A DNA stretch of 55,758 nt from Nemertoderma westbladi (GCA_032718475.1 JAUCBJ010001900.1:1-55758), one strand, 5' to 3'. Shown: positions 21,501-30,746, counted from the first letter of the stretch. Notes: generated by a model not told the origin, from the sequence alone. Numbers and translations: made by a program.

Positions 21501-21556
21501 TCGCAGATAGTTACATCTAATAAACTGTCTGACAGGTTCTGCTTAGTATCAGACAT
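15518..21556 (-). CDS. BEL gag-pol, 5' part: gag, protease, reverse transcriptase, start of RNase H
   Basis: 2012 codons from the ATG at 21556 (MSDTKQN) to a TAA at 15518-15520. Residues 370-465 are an Ala/Glu/Lys-rich coiled coil. Residues 770-960 resemble the DUF1759 gag region. At 1006-1147 a block of about 70 residues is duplicated in tandem. A zinc knuckle CYNC-x4-H-x4-C at about 1172-1200 is followed by a CX2C half-finger. The protease motif LLDSGSTG has Asp1314, so DSG rather than DTG. RT carries SDIEGMF and YMDD (1809-1812). RNase H begins at FGDAS (Asp1989). Translation then meets an in-frame UAA in RNase H. Gag and pol share one frame, as in many BEL elements. Confidence 0.9.
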   Translation of the reverse strand: MSDTKQNLSDSLLDVTICDSDRGVEPSSPKFSSPPTVRKVNPPVVISEPRLVQHHRSIIGTRAQVKRDQEAAEQQQPASQELISQWPDSSSSEDTVELTPERGAKMTDAVYSDPLLILPAAVLTRILIAVEEHQIDWARSQRSTKDSYAGYTREELKSIVESQWNFPGPGLPFDLSEAAWEDIHRMGVAKETIDPAVWKRSAAGYAQGFFSSMERVKGQLFQQPQGPQVQGQLLYQVRERILRIRLILSAFEEASKRRQDTSLQVAVKTWFQRVSLQVQGTAQLKAQLEERSTHGESTDATISQVESEVTAEKPHKRDAIDIYLSDYQRFLGDEELRRRLDGLSPNSEGTQRVLDAIDVEMRAANQAKFDEQLRITRVQEEQVKKKRIEDRKKAAVAAAEAERKAAEEESKAAEMERKAAEAAAEAEAKRKAAEMERKAAMAAAEAERIAAEEIAQLELENIQENQDCINKQLTASNMQMMNRSTPKRQGYTSSEEGDTTDTEGKGNRSRLSRRKRTSHRQKLPDLPPAVRRQLNNTNSGSTEPTDQIITIERLPTIVDEPEIIRPVLEITPSVIETPVLPEPTSKFPLHSTKLPVPSRTAHETVQVLDSERNIHDLSPVVPRPPATTLANPASAVEWVDEGRRGMDLLLGQMQETVQQFKGTVRESRLELQEVQQSIALERDKLVNTQRGIPPPPVTMCQPVRSEVSHAQGVEPTRIYTASEVETPIVNPIKGNYRPVDNDIPYRPDHNPRNLYTDNSILNNTMAQESFTRQMARTEARQAVKVGEIVKFNGDEMKWLPFNEYYKDNIQNSVLSNGEKLRFLIECLEGSPKLMALKFIRHPDGLRQVWDTLNIRYGNRNNIAKYLYAKLVAPRKFISSGIIEFSDEIQEICRQLDWLGKSHEYRSSMVIGAVASTLPKGGVGTRWDKKVLYMMEQQRRDPTMADLMSFLDGEVKLQLLKLSREKTPENKVSEKPVSRRKVTPVCYTDDGESQTSQGEDSGKDTDRSYYVNKMPKDQVSKFKSRTNDRREQVRKTPPTSPKRIQVRKPEEKTSVHNVTQSKVSNIKPKCALCDGNTEGSYYVNKSRKDVSKSKSRTSDRREQVTTPPTSPKRIHGRKPEERTSVRNTTQVKVSNIKPKCALCDGPHRLSGCDEFLKKSFKDRRDVMWDKRLCYNCLRQGHQRRTCYSDTRCAKCGAKHHILLHTEFERNSPSQVSDSELHVQFSDVNDTDQSEMEGFYTDEFSDENESCYMINTAVYRALTYEKDTESDLTLTTSDRQPFWKAPTSNVGIREFPVVQVRVHGPKRSYVVNALLDSGSTGTFIDKELAEDIFAGQPKFRTKLNMSGIMQVWKSTVTADYYVGALSTPQDELGEHSIRSVKMVAIKNFATTQVEPYNWDEDDFAQQMEIPRFDTDYPGVQILIGQNAHEALETLEKRPAQPQPLQPYAVRTRVGWYFTGPSRRTLMERLPKDQVYQVREWEVENSELDDPTEGTPYSSDNDDIHQLFDEENAIDLLKESETWQNQVNLCQLLLPSERDDYNDELNDVIERYNAKTRDEHAVRFFTQEAVEPNSYDKALSVEEERAKQIQATTTRFLKDQGRYEIGLPFRKREPKFINNRPLAEKRIAQLHRRLTANSSAKEMYQTQLKKFISKGYAELVPEETPITERTYYLTHHYIPKPGKPHEVRVVFDGSALYMGQSLNSELLPGPNLLQSLLGILLRLRQYSIAFASDIEGMFLQVKALDRDRDSLRFLWWPEGDLNKKPVEYWMTIQAFGIISSPSNACSVVRTTANDNRDAFSKEVIDNIKRDIYMDDNLKSLPSVEEAIEVAKGTVECLKQGGFRLTKFTSNSREFLEAIPVEDRGAKDLDLIKDDLPETKTLGLKWDTERDILFFQLKQRDNPVRTKRICLSILSTYFDPLGFISPVILIARSLVQQMWLENHSWDDPLKGELLKKWMKWEDSLPAIKNFIISRSYFGHVLPTYSYQLHVFGDASDMGIGIVAYLRVETPDGIKVA
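18120..18540 (-). repeat. Tandem duplication inside the BEL gag
   Basis: Two blocks of about 215 bp encode SYYVNK-starting segments of 72 and 70 residues that end in the same KPKCALCDG. Only the second block continues into a complete zinc-binding region. The two share most residues, so the duplication is fairly young. Confidence 0.85.
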
Positions 21557-22900
21557 GTTTGTGTGCACAGTTGAATGCCTACTGCTATATTACAGTCTAA
21601 GCAAGTCTAGTAATTCAGTATTAACTGCTAGCCTAGTAATTAATTACCGATACTGCTACTCAGTGTAGCGTGATATATATAATATTAGAATACCGGTATG
21701 CTTATAGTATATATAAGTATTATTAGTAACTAGAATTAATTACAGAATACCTGTATGATTTCAGCCTAAATTTATATATATAATAGGCCTATCGTGAATA
21801 CCGGTATACAGCTTACACTTATAATGTATATATATAAGTATAATTACAGACTAGAATTAATTACAGAATACCGGTATAATTTCAGCCTAAATTTATAGAA
21901 ATAAAGATAATAAGCCTATTGTAAATACCGGTATATCAATTATTTTAGAATAATTGAATTTCTGAATTTTAAGGGTTACTTGGTTACTTTAACCTACTTT
22001 ATTACCGTTATTTAAGCAGTAGTCCAACTGATATTGAGACCTAATTGTTGTATGGCAGGCCTACTATTTATAAATCGTTTGAGTTGATTTATAATATATA
22101 TATACCCGTTTAATGGGTTTTGTCAATGTTTGAAATAATGTTATTATTTCTGGGGGAGTTACTACACATAAGCTGTGCGCTCTCAGTGGAGTGCTACTTG
22201 TTAGACACTAAAACAAATAATTCTAATTTACCTCAGTTACTTAATACTATGAATTACGTACAATTCAGGTTGAGATTACAATCTCTAAATAAACACAAAA
22301 ATTTAATTACAAATACACAAATACGAATTTTTAGGGTAATTTTACAAGAAGTCTACTAACCAGCCTAACAAAGGGTTAGAATATCTGGTTATTACAACAG
22401 ACAGGATACTACGGTATTTGAAAATAATAAGTAGTAGTAAATATACTGCGTTGTCCAGATAGGAAAATACCACCGCCTGATGACCTATAACCGTATCGCT
22501 ATAGGTACTACGTTATGTATCACGGAGTGTTCCTACCTAGAGATTAATTACCGCGGTCTACCAGAACCAACGTGCCTATTAACCACTTTACAACACAAAT
22601 ATACTGCCCACACACTAATCACCTTCGGAAAGCACTGTACACTAAACCCTAAATTAGGTACAAGTACTTGTATAACAAATAATCAGTAGTTAAAAATACT
22701 TGAACAGTTAAAAGAACCACGGTATCTGCCGGAGTGACCAAAGCATAAAATCTCCAGTCTTTACCTACGCCGAGCAGCCCTGATGTAGTACCGGGGTTAG
22801 TTTAACTATAACGGTATGTATAACAAACACAATTACTGTAGGAATAAACTTGGGGATATGAATGTTGCGAATAGTCGCATAAACTCTGAATAATAAATAT

Positions 22901-23470
22901 TACGCTACGCGTACAGACTATTCAAACAAAATGCAGACCAAATACTGACAGACTACTATCAAGCCTAAACAAACTACGGTATATGCAGACTCCGAAATGA
23001 TTAGTTAGTATGCATTCTAACCTAGTAGTACGACTTATTCTTTCACAGGGGGTTTACCTCACAGCACTTGAAGCCCCTACGTTCCCAACTAGCACTTTAT
23101 CGGACAGATGCTCTACACACACCGAAATTTCCTCAAACCCAACAACAGCCAGACAACTATCCAGCCTACAAATTATCTAAATAAAATTATACGCTACCCG
23201 TACAGACTATACAAACAAAGTACAGACCAAACGATGGCAGACTACTATCAAGCCCAAATACACTACAGTATATGCAGACTCCGAAATGATTAGTTAGTAT
23301 GCGTTCTAACCCAGTAGTACGACTTATTCTTTCACAGGGGGTTTACCTCACAGCACTTGAAGCCCCTACTTTCCTAACTAGCACTTTATCGGACAGATGC
23401 TCTACACACACTGCAATCCGTTCAGACTTAACAACAGTTAGACAACAGTCAAGCCTACAAATTATCTGTA
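22901..23470 (-). repeat. Two-copy direct repeat of about 289 bp in the BEL leader
   Basis: Copy one starts at the TACGCTACGCG of 22901 and copy two at the TACGCTACCCG of 23190. They share long identical runs such as CCGAAATGATTAGTTAGTAT and TTATCGGACAGATGCTCTAC and end at CTACAAATTATCT. Divergence is a few percent. Confidence 0.85.
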
Positions 23471-23683
23471 CAATCTGAGCAGGCTTACACGCCTTCTGCT
23501 CAATACTGGCCTACAAATAAATAAAACTGACAGAAATAAGTAAGCTCCAAAAGAAACAAGGGGTGTACAGTCCCTAATCTCTTAAACAGCCTACCGGTAT
23601 ACAATTTCACAATCGAATAATACTGCTGTACCTGTACTGCTGTAGGTACCGGTCCGGATGATCAGGCAGTCAGGCCTACTGGT

Positions 23684-23731
23684 TACCGGTCGACCGGTAC
23701 TTTCGACTAGATTGCTTACACCGCAATCTAG
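23684..23731 (-). promoter_or_regulatory. Palindrome and stem-loop just downstream of the BEL 5' LTR
   Basis: TACCGGTCGACCGGTA (23684-23699) is a perfect 16-bp palindrome. CTAGATTGC and GCAATCTAG (23707-23715 and 23723-23731) form a 9-bp stem around a 7-base loop. Retroviral dimerisation and packaging signals occupy this position and often use GTCGAC-like palindromes. That function here is inference. Confidence 0.5.
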
Positions 23732-23747
23732 AAGCAATATCTGTTAT

Positions 23748-24905
23748 TGTTTGCGCTTTTAAGACCTTTGACAGTTTAACCTGCCAAATTAGGATGTCTT
23801 TTAGATGATAGATAGTCTTTAGCTTATGACGAATATTTGATACACTACATTAGCCGAAGCCAGTCTATGCGCAATCATTCACCCGCTGGATATACCCGGG
23901 AGACTGAATTCGGAAGCTTAATGATTGATGGTGTAAGCCTACTGTATTATTCGACTGATCGTAATATATAATCTCTGACAAATATTATTCACTTTCGGGA
24001 AATATTAACAGTTCCTTTAGGACGTGGCGCTCTAAATATGTAAACAGAGTTATGACTTAAACTAGACACAACGAAATGGCTATAGATTAACGTATATGGC
24101 GCATTCTTTAGGAGATGCTTTGTTATCAGTTACAATCATACACAATGCTGCACAATACTGCACACTAATCTGCCGACCTTCACTAAATTTAGTCACGTAT
24201 AAAGAGAGCAACATACAATTTATGTAGGGCCTATGAAATAGCATTAGATTCACTTCAAACCACTTGACATAGGTCGCAATCATTTATATGTAACCGGTCT
24301 CTCTAACCTTTAGTATATCAAGAAGATTGGGGTGTCTGACTATTGATCAGTATTCCGATATAATATTTCATCAACAAATATAATGAATAACCGACAGTAA
24401 AAGCAGTAATATTAGTAAGATTTGTATAATATAGTATGGATTGGTTTGATATGTTAACTCGATAACAGATATACGTTCTATAATTAAGCCTACTAATGTT
24501 AAGCTAAAGACTGAAACACGGAGGTGCCAAAAGCCGGTGTTCTTAGGCTCTGGGCAAAAACATAACACTGAATTCCTGAGTTTCTGTATCCAACCTCCAA
24601 CACAGAGACAAAAAACGCTCTGATTGGTCGACCGTACAAAGAGAGAACAAAGAACAAAGAAATGTTCGACGTGGCAATATCAGCTGTTAGCCGTCGTCAT
24701 GGTAGCGACACTGTTTTCATGAGTATCCAGCTTATTGCGTCACGAAATTGCGGATTATGTCCTCTAAAGTACACATACAGAAGAAATGACTTTTATGTCC
24801 TCTAAAACACCAATACAGTAAGGACACGGCCCTTTTATGCCTGGTAAACCAACTACAGAGTACTTTACGGGAAAATAACCGGTTAATTACGCAAAAGCTT
24901 TTACA
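23748..24905 (-). repeat. BEL 5' LTR
   Basis: 1158 bp, TG...CA, matching the left LTR with two visible differences. As the 5' LTR of a minus-strand element it should carry the promoter. I could not identify a convincing TATA box or polyadenylation signal. Confidence 0.92.
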
Positions 24906-24910
24906 ACTAT
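24906..24910. repeat. Target-site duplication ACTAT of the BEL element (right)
   Basis: Matches 8766-8770 exactly. Confidence 0.85.
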
Positions 24911-26671
24911 GTATTTCTCAACTGTGTTTGCCTGAATGTACGTGGTGATTAGCGTAATGGGTCTTGCCGGCCAATTACCATCTACATTCTTCACAATCAG
25001 TGAGACAGGGGGGGGGGGGGGGAACTCGACGTAAAACCCGCCTTGGCGAATTAATATCCCGCCTCAATGTTAAATTCTCAATTTAGGGACAGGTTTAGGA
25101 GCAGGTTACAGTGGCAGGGTATTTTAACCAAAACAATAAACTAAATACAATAGAACAGGTTACAGTTTTATTTTTGAGAGTAATCAGCTGTTATTTGTGT
25201 CGAATTTCCCCTGAAGAGGGATGAATTTTTATTGCGTCCAGTTTCCCCCCCTATCTGCAATCAGTAGGCCACTGGCCACAAATGCATGCAACTCAACCCA
25301 ACTTAATTTGGCGCATATTATATTATATTAAATTCGAATTGAACTTGCATGCACATTAATACTGTAATATCTTGTATTGCGTAGTATTGTAGTAAATTGT
25401 TGTAAATAAATAAAAATAAAAAGTAAAAAGTTTTATTTTGGCCTATAGGAAAAGTAGCGTAGGTAGATAATGGATTATAATGTCTTATAGATAGGCCTAA
25501 ATATTGTGTCGGATTCGGGTTGGCTGCCAGCTACTTGTGATCGAATTACGACTGTACGATTCCACTCTTGAGGACGTGATTGACGTGTGTACCCTGAAAA
25601 GGTTTCCGTCTGCGGATTTCGACGACGAAGACGGTGATGAAAGTAGTTCGCGGAGTTGCTTCCCGTTCCGTCCCCATCCTCGATCAGTGTTTCTCGACAC
25701 ACTGATGTCCGTCATCCCCTCTCCATACGCCTGCCTCGTCACACCCTCTGTTGTAGATGCGGGGTTGTGGTATAACAACTGAACAATGGACATGGTTACG
25801 TATTCGCATGGTCCGAAATTGAAGAGATAGTTAAAGGTTTCTGCAAGTTTCAATTCTTAATGCTCCGAAGAATGGGTTTAATTATCTGTTTATTCCGGGT
25901 GGATCGTCCGGAGAAACTGGCGACTTATCTCTTACCCATTATGATCCCTTATTTGTTCCGGGGATGATGCCTACAAATCTTCAACGACAACGACTATTTT
26001 CCATTATCGACCCACCCCCTAACAGGGTCAGTTCGCTAACCGGCTATACAGTAGGCTCCGCCAACTTTGTGTTTGTGGTTCGCGTTCGCCCTGCAAGTCC
26101 CACAGTCAGACAGTACATCCAGTATTAGGTGTGTACTTTTACTTTGTATTGCTGTATTGCGGTAGTGGCAGTAAGGTAAGCCCACTTCATCTATACTTCA
26201 AGTCAAAGTCCACAGATCGTATCAGCATAAATTTTACCCTGTTAGTGTTATTATAGGAACTGGAACATTCTGATTAGGCCTAATACCTACTTTAGGCCTA
26301 ACTAGCAATATACTGATATAGTCTTAAGCTACAGTACCTGTGTCATTTTAATAATTAATAATATAAATCCATAACATTTTATTGTATTTTTTCAATTTTT
26401 TTAGTAGCCTAATAATTAATTGTTCTTTTTTTATTCCTATGCATATCACCTTAATTTTGTTTTCTTTGTTCTTTTTATTCAATTGCAGTTTGTTTATTAT
26501 ACGTTTTTATATTGATCCTCGATCTTCAAGTGTAAGTATCCACTCAGGATCTACAAGTATACACCAGCAACCATTGCCTGGGTTATCTTCTCCCTCCTTA
26601 TCCAATTATTGCCAGTTTCTATTTTTATGTATTTCAAATTCAATTAATTTTTGGGCTTGTCGTGCAGTAAT
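24911..26671. other. Spacer right of the BEL element, no convincing gene
   Basis: Contains a G-run near 25009-25022, AT-rich stretches, and a GC-richer island at about 25500-25790 with overlapping open frames on both strands. None of these has recognisable domains or codon evidence. From about 26075 the sequence resumes homology with unit 2 (43325-43396, then 44506 onward). It ends in the exd2 upstream region. Confidence 0.5.
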
Positions 26672-27012
26672 TCTACTAGGTCTATATTATAATATAATGT
26701 TGAGATCGATTAATTTCTTTTTTTTTTGCTAACAGGTCTCCCCTACCCCCCCCCCCCCCCCCCCCCTCCCCTCCCCCTCCACCCACCCCTCATTACTTCT
26801 TTACATATATTCAGCATCATGCATTTTCTCACTTTCTGGGTGGTAGCGCTTACTAGCAATGCATATTACAGTATTAGCTGCCATCCAGGCCATCATAGAC
26901 ATCTCATACTCTCACCCTCTCACTCCATGATTTCGGTAAAATCTTTGGTGTTGGGCTGCTTTGCAACACTTATGTATATTCTGTTTATATGGCAAATAAA
27001 TTTCAAGTTCAA
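26672..27012 (+). mobile_element. Unit-1-specific short retroposon (LINE 3' end or SINE)
   Basis: Unit 2 has the empty site GCAGTAATACGG (near 46605-46616). In unit 1 a 341-bp insert is flanked by GTAAT (26667-26671 and 27013-27017) and ends in ATTTCAAGTTCAA, a tail of short tandem words typical of L2/CR1-like retroposons. It includes a C-run of about 24 bases near 26744. No protein is recognised. Confidence 0.55.
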
Positions 27013-27189
27013 GTAATACGGTATGGAGTGTCTATTATATATTACATATTACAATTACAATTATTACAACTTATTTGTAATTTGTAGGCCTATTGTGCAA
27101 TGGAGGCTATCTCCATTCTGTCTGCAGTGTAACTTGGCGTTGGCGTCACCTTCGATCTTGCAATCTACATGTAAAATAAATTGATAATA

Positions 27190-28987
27190 ATGCCAAGCCT
27201 TGTAAATACAAGTGTAGCGGTAACCATAGGGTGTGTGGCTGGGGCCGTAACCTTGATAGTTTACTATCGACATTCCCTCTTACAAGTTGTACAGATCGGT
27301 GTTGGGAAAGGATAAAGTACTTCGTAGTCCGATAACTCGCTACACTCATCTCCAACCCGTTGAGATACAAACATACATCGCTAGAGATTGTGTCACCTTA
27401 CAGCGATTGGGGGAACAATTACAAAATGATTTAACAAATAGAAACAGCGATACCGATACCGGTACCGGTACTTACCCAGTTGTAAGTCTAGATTGCGAAT
27501 GGGTTGGAAATAACAAAGTTGCTCTTCTTCAATTATGTACGTCGTCTGGTGGCTGTTATTTATTCCGATTGTCCGAGTTGGATGGCTTGTCCGACTTCGC
27601 AGAATCAACCTGCCATTTATCGCAAGTTCTAGCCAATCCCGAGATATTAAAGGTGGGCGTTGGTATTGACGACGATGTTATTCGTCTCCGTAACGATTAC
27701 GGTTTAATCTGCCGCGGTTGGTTTGACCTCCGCTTGGCGGCGTTGACGATGGCCAACGAAGGTCTACTGAACCTTTTAAGCAGAGAAACCCGACTTGGTT
27801 TGAAAGGGTTGACGGAGTTCTTCTGTGATTATACGATGCCAAAGTCGAAACGAATTGCAACAAGTGATTGGGAAGCTGTTGAACTGACTGACGTGCAAGT
27901 TGAATACGCTTCTCAGGACGCCGTAGCTGGAATAAACATACTAATGGCGGTACTTATACATCGGTTTAACGGCAGTATTCCGTTGGATTGGCAGGAAATA
28001 TTCGAATTAGTAACTCCAATATGCGAACTTATTAATCCCGGAAAATTTATTCGTCAATTAGTTAAAAAGGGGGATAATTCGAAGGGTAGTAATAGCGGTC
28101 GCAAACTAAAGTCGGACATTAAGGTGTCGGATAATAGACACAAGGCTAGGCGGGGTTACAGCACCCGGAAGTCGGAACTTTATCGGAACACCGAGATCCG
28201 AGCCCCGGACGGGACGCTATTGTGCGTGTCGGACCGGCGGAAACTGGATTGGTACGTTAAGTACGGGCTGGGACGGGTCACCAACACCGAGCCGCTCACC
28301 GTTACGCTCAACTTCGAGCCCTCGGGTCGCCCCAACGACGAGTCCCAGCGGTATTACCTAACGGCCAAGGAGAACGAATGTTCCGTGTGCGGGGAACGGG
28401 AATCCTACGTGAGGAAGTACATAGTCCCGCGGGAGTACCGGCGTCACTTCCCGCACAGTATGAAGGACAACCTATCGCACGATGTTCTGCTCGTCTGCGT
28501 CGATTGTCATTGCGTTAGTAACTCGCACGATATGCGACTCAGGAAGAAACTCGAGTTGTTGTGCTCGGCTCCGATAAACCGAACTAACGGCGGCGACGAC
28601 CGTCGCAATGCAGCTGCCGCTAGAAGCGCAGCTAACGCGTTACTCAACGATAAAGTGAAACACAACCTTCCCGCCACCCGGGTAATTCATCTGGAAGGAA
28701 AACTAAAGAGTTACTTCGGTACCGAATGTATTTCGGACGATATTCTGTCCGAAGCGTCCGGACTGGGGTTGGATCAGCCTAGTAAATCTTCGGAATTTAG
28801 TCACGGACAGCGGGTTGTCAACTATTATATGAAGAGTGGATCGGACTCGGGGGGTTTATTGGGTCTAATTGACTTGGAGTTGTTGTGGAGGAATAACTTT
28901 CTGGAAACTATGAAGCCGCGGTTTCTACCCCCATTGTGGTCGGTCACTCACAACCACGAGCGACTAATAGCCAAGACGGTTGGTTGA
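27190..28987 (+). pseudogene. exd2: exd2 copy of unit 1, frameshifted by an 11-bp deletion
   Basis: Second copy of the EXD2 exonuclease gene. The ATG at 27190 and the membrane-anchor segment are kept. Compared with 46787-48589, 11 bp are missing after 27296, between two GTACAG words. Translation then stops at the TAA 27313-27315 after 41 codons. Downstream, the full exonuclease and C-terminal zinc domains remain open to 28987 without further breaks, and the DEDDy residues (DCEW, VGVGIDDD, YASQD) are intact. The lesion is therefore young. No ATG lies near the break in the long frame; the first in-frame ATG is in MANEGLL, inside the exonuclease domain. Alternative splicing rescue cannot be excluded. 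A few amino-acid changes against the intact copy exist, such as W to C near the start of the domain. Confidence 0.85.
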
Positions 28988-29108
28988 ATTATCTTCCTTA
29001 AACGATTAATTGATTAACATGTGAACAACTATTAATTATTGGCACACTTTTAAACAACTGTTTAATGCAAATTGCCTTAGATATTTATATTTTATTTCAA
29101 TTTCAGAA

Positions 29109-29114
29109 AATAAA
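29109..29114 (+). terminator. AATAAA polyadenylation signal after exd2 copy 1
   Basis: Canonical hexamer about 120 bases after the stop codon, conserved in unit 2 at 48709-48714. Confidence 0.6.
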
Positions 29115-29955
29115 GTTAAATAGGTAATAAAGATATAATAACTAATAACTCATTTTACTTTTAATCATGACTATATCATTCAAGTCTTATAATATGGGAC
29201 TTTATAAGATTGTGGTTTTAAACACTAATCAATAGATACGATAGTAATAGTATAAAGTTATAGATTATAACTTAGGGTCTTCTTTTAATTTATTATTTGG
29301 TATTACTATTTATATTTAAAGAAGCGTTTTAAGACCCCAGGCCTAGACCATACTTAGTTCGACCTTACTTTTCAGCACCCATTTGAAAAAACAAGCAGGT
29401 TAAGTATTTTTAAATTCTTCCCTATACCTTACGCTAATCAATGAATATTATTATTATTATTATTATTTGTTTAATTCAACCATAAAGGTCATATCTAAAA
29501 TACAGACACAAGTTAAAGTTTAAAATAATTTAAAATTATAGGCATATACAGTAGGACGTAGGTAATTAAGGAACATCTTAAAATTGTAACTAAAAATACA
29601 CAATATTTACCTAAAATTTTCACTATTTAATATATTGTAAACTAAACATACTAATTAACGTAATTTAATATCAAACACAGCATATCGTCGTTTAAGTACC
29701 TAAATGCCCTAACTCTATGTTTGATGCAAATACTATTCAATATAATTTAAATACAATATAAAATAAGTCAACTCAAATAGTCCCAACCAATTTTTTTCAT
29801 TTTACAGGAAAATCAAAAACTTGTTTATTTTCGATGTAATGAGACATATTTCCCATTGACATTTTTTAATGATCACATTTTGCTTTAGAAATACAATGAT
29901 AGATAATATAAAATAAGTATATAGTTCTTATTAATTCCGTAAATTAGTATCGGAG
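29115..29955. other. Convergent intergenic spacer, unit 1
   Basis: AT-rich, no gene seen. An ATT-rich microsatellite lies at about 29445-29465. Unit 2 lacks roughly 195 bp of this stretch (about 29440-29635), and lacks the single-copy junction at 29780, where it carries an inverted duplication instead. Confidence 0.55.
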
Positions 29956-30078
29956 ATGAGGCATTTTTTATACATCAATTTTTGTTTGTATTTAGTGCTT
30001 AGCTTCTTATTTGTAGCTTATTGGAATTGGGGCTTTTTATTTAAGTACGAAATACAGAAAAACATTATTATGGTAAAG
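29956..30078 (+). CDS. Possible small first exon encoding a hydrophobic peptide, unit 1
   Basis: An ATG at 29956 opens 41 codons beginning MRHFLYINFCLYLVLSFLF, a signal-peptide or membrane-like segment. It ends at AAG followed by GTAAGA, a perfect 5' splice donor at 30079. The peptide is identical in unit 2 (49638-49760). Downstream exons are not identified, and unit 1 has lost about 530 bp shortly after. It may be a chance frame in AT-rich DNA. Confidence 0.35.
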
Positions 30079-30095
30079 GTAAGAATTTTATACAA

Positions 30096-30746
30096 TCAAT
30101 TTAGGGCCTTGTCAGGTGGCTCCATTAAGGACGCTATCGGGTTGATCAGCGTCCGCAGGAACCGCGGCGTGTCCGGGACGAACTTGGCGAGCCCCTCGCA
30201 GCAGAGGAGATCGTTGATATGAACGTCGTCCTCGGCGGAGACGTCGGTGACCCCGAGGGAGACGACCCCGTTGTCGGTGCTCGTCACGTAGCCCATCAAC
30301 GGCTTGTTGGTGACGATCCGGAAGACGCGATTGTTCGTCTCCATCGGCCACTTCCCGTTGAGGCTTGACGCGGGGATCGCAAGGTTGGTGAGTCGGGATG
30401 GGAGCGACTGGATGGCTAGATGGGTGAACTCGTGTTTGAGAATCCGGAGGGTTCGCTTCGGGACGGTGGAGGTGTTACCGTAGTCGACGTAGCGCACCTC
30501 GACAAAGTCGTTGGTCGGCGAGGCCCCCAGGATGACGGCGCGATGCCAGTTCTGGTCCTCCGGGAAGAGGGCCGCGCAGATCTGTCCCTCCCGCACCATG
30601 TAGTCCGGGATGGCGTAGGAGTGGCTGCAGGGGCCGCAGTAGATGTCGTCCAGTCGGTCCATCAGCTGGGCCAGTCGCTCCGAGGTTTCCGCTCCCCGCA
30701 ACTGGATGTACATATCCGCCGGAGTAAAGAAAACCGAAATGTAAAC
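30096..30746 (-). CDS. LOTUS-Tudor protein exon 3: extended Tudor domain, unit 1
   Basis: The acceptor TGTTTTCAG lies immediately upstream (30747-30748 is the AG). The exon opens in phase 0 with [16 protein letters not shown], the typical start of an extended Tudor (eTud) domain. The core has NWHRAVIL and [10 protein letters not shown], supplying the aromatic-cage and acidic residues that bind dimethyl-arginine, for example on Piwi proteins. A trailing SN-like part follows. It continues the reading frame of exon 2 (34862-35152). At the 3' end the frame runs ...LMEPP, then five codons to a stop at 30096. This junction sits exactly where unit 1 has lost about 530 bp relative to unit 2, so the C-terminus is altered. 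A further exon may normally follow. Confidence 0.85.
   Translation of the reverse strand, partial: VYISVFFTPADMYIQLRGAETSERLAQLMDRLDDIYCGPCSHSYAIPDYMVREGQICAALFPEDQNWHRAVILGASPTNDFVEVRYVDYGNTSTVPKRTLRILKHEFTHLAIQSLPSRLTNLAIPASSLNGKWPMETNNRVFRIVTNKPLMGYVTSTDNGVVSLGVTDVSAEDDVHINDLLCCEGLAKFVPDTPRFLRTLINPIASLMEPPDKALN

Larger units (their letters stand above)
21557..23747 (-). other. BEL 5' leader, 2.2 kb, repeat-rich and non-coding
   Basis: Lies between the 5' LTR and the gag start. It contains two or three copies of a block of about 125 bp near 21690-21930 (shared AGAATTAATTACAGAATAC and ATTTCAGCCTAAATTTATA), a 289-bp direct repeat (22901-23189 and 23190-23470), and two palindromic signals close to the LTR (23684-23699 and 23707-23731). 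I see no clear tRNA-complementary primer site: no TGG directly follows the LTR. Confidence 0.7.
8771..24905 (-). mobile_element. BEL/Pao LTR retrotransposon, 16.1 kb, recently inserted
   Basis: A complete element with LTRs of 1159 and 1158 bp, TG...CA ends and an ACTAT duplication. In transcription order on the minus strand it has: 5' LTR (23748-24905), a 2.2-kb leader with repeats, a gag-pol frame (21556-13244) broken by one in-frame UAA, a 1.3-kb spacer, ORF3 (11897-10008) and 3' LTR (8771-9929). Domain order gag, protease, RT, RNase H, integrase, with a DUF1759-like gag, fits BEL/Pao. Its length is well above the usual range of the group. By eye the LTRs differ by one substitution and one single-base indel, so insertion was recent. 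Confidence 0.93.

Noticed and set aside
25475-25853. Overlapping open frames on both strands in the GC-richer island right of the BEL element
   Set aside because: No domain, no conservation in unit 2, and frames on both strands with low-complexity serine runs; not supported as genes.
27190-28987. Assignment of the exonuclease to EXD1 (a piRNA-pathway partner of Tudor proteins)
   Set aside because: The N-terminal anchor, the C-terminal CXXC/HNH-like region and the overall length match EXD2, not EXD1. The closeness to a piRNA-type gene is therefore not evidence of a joint pathway.
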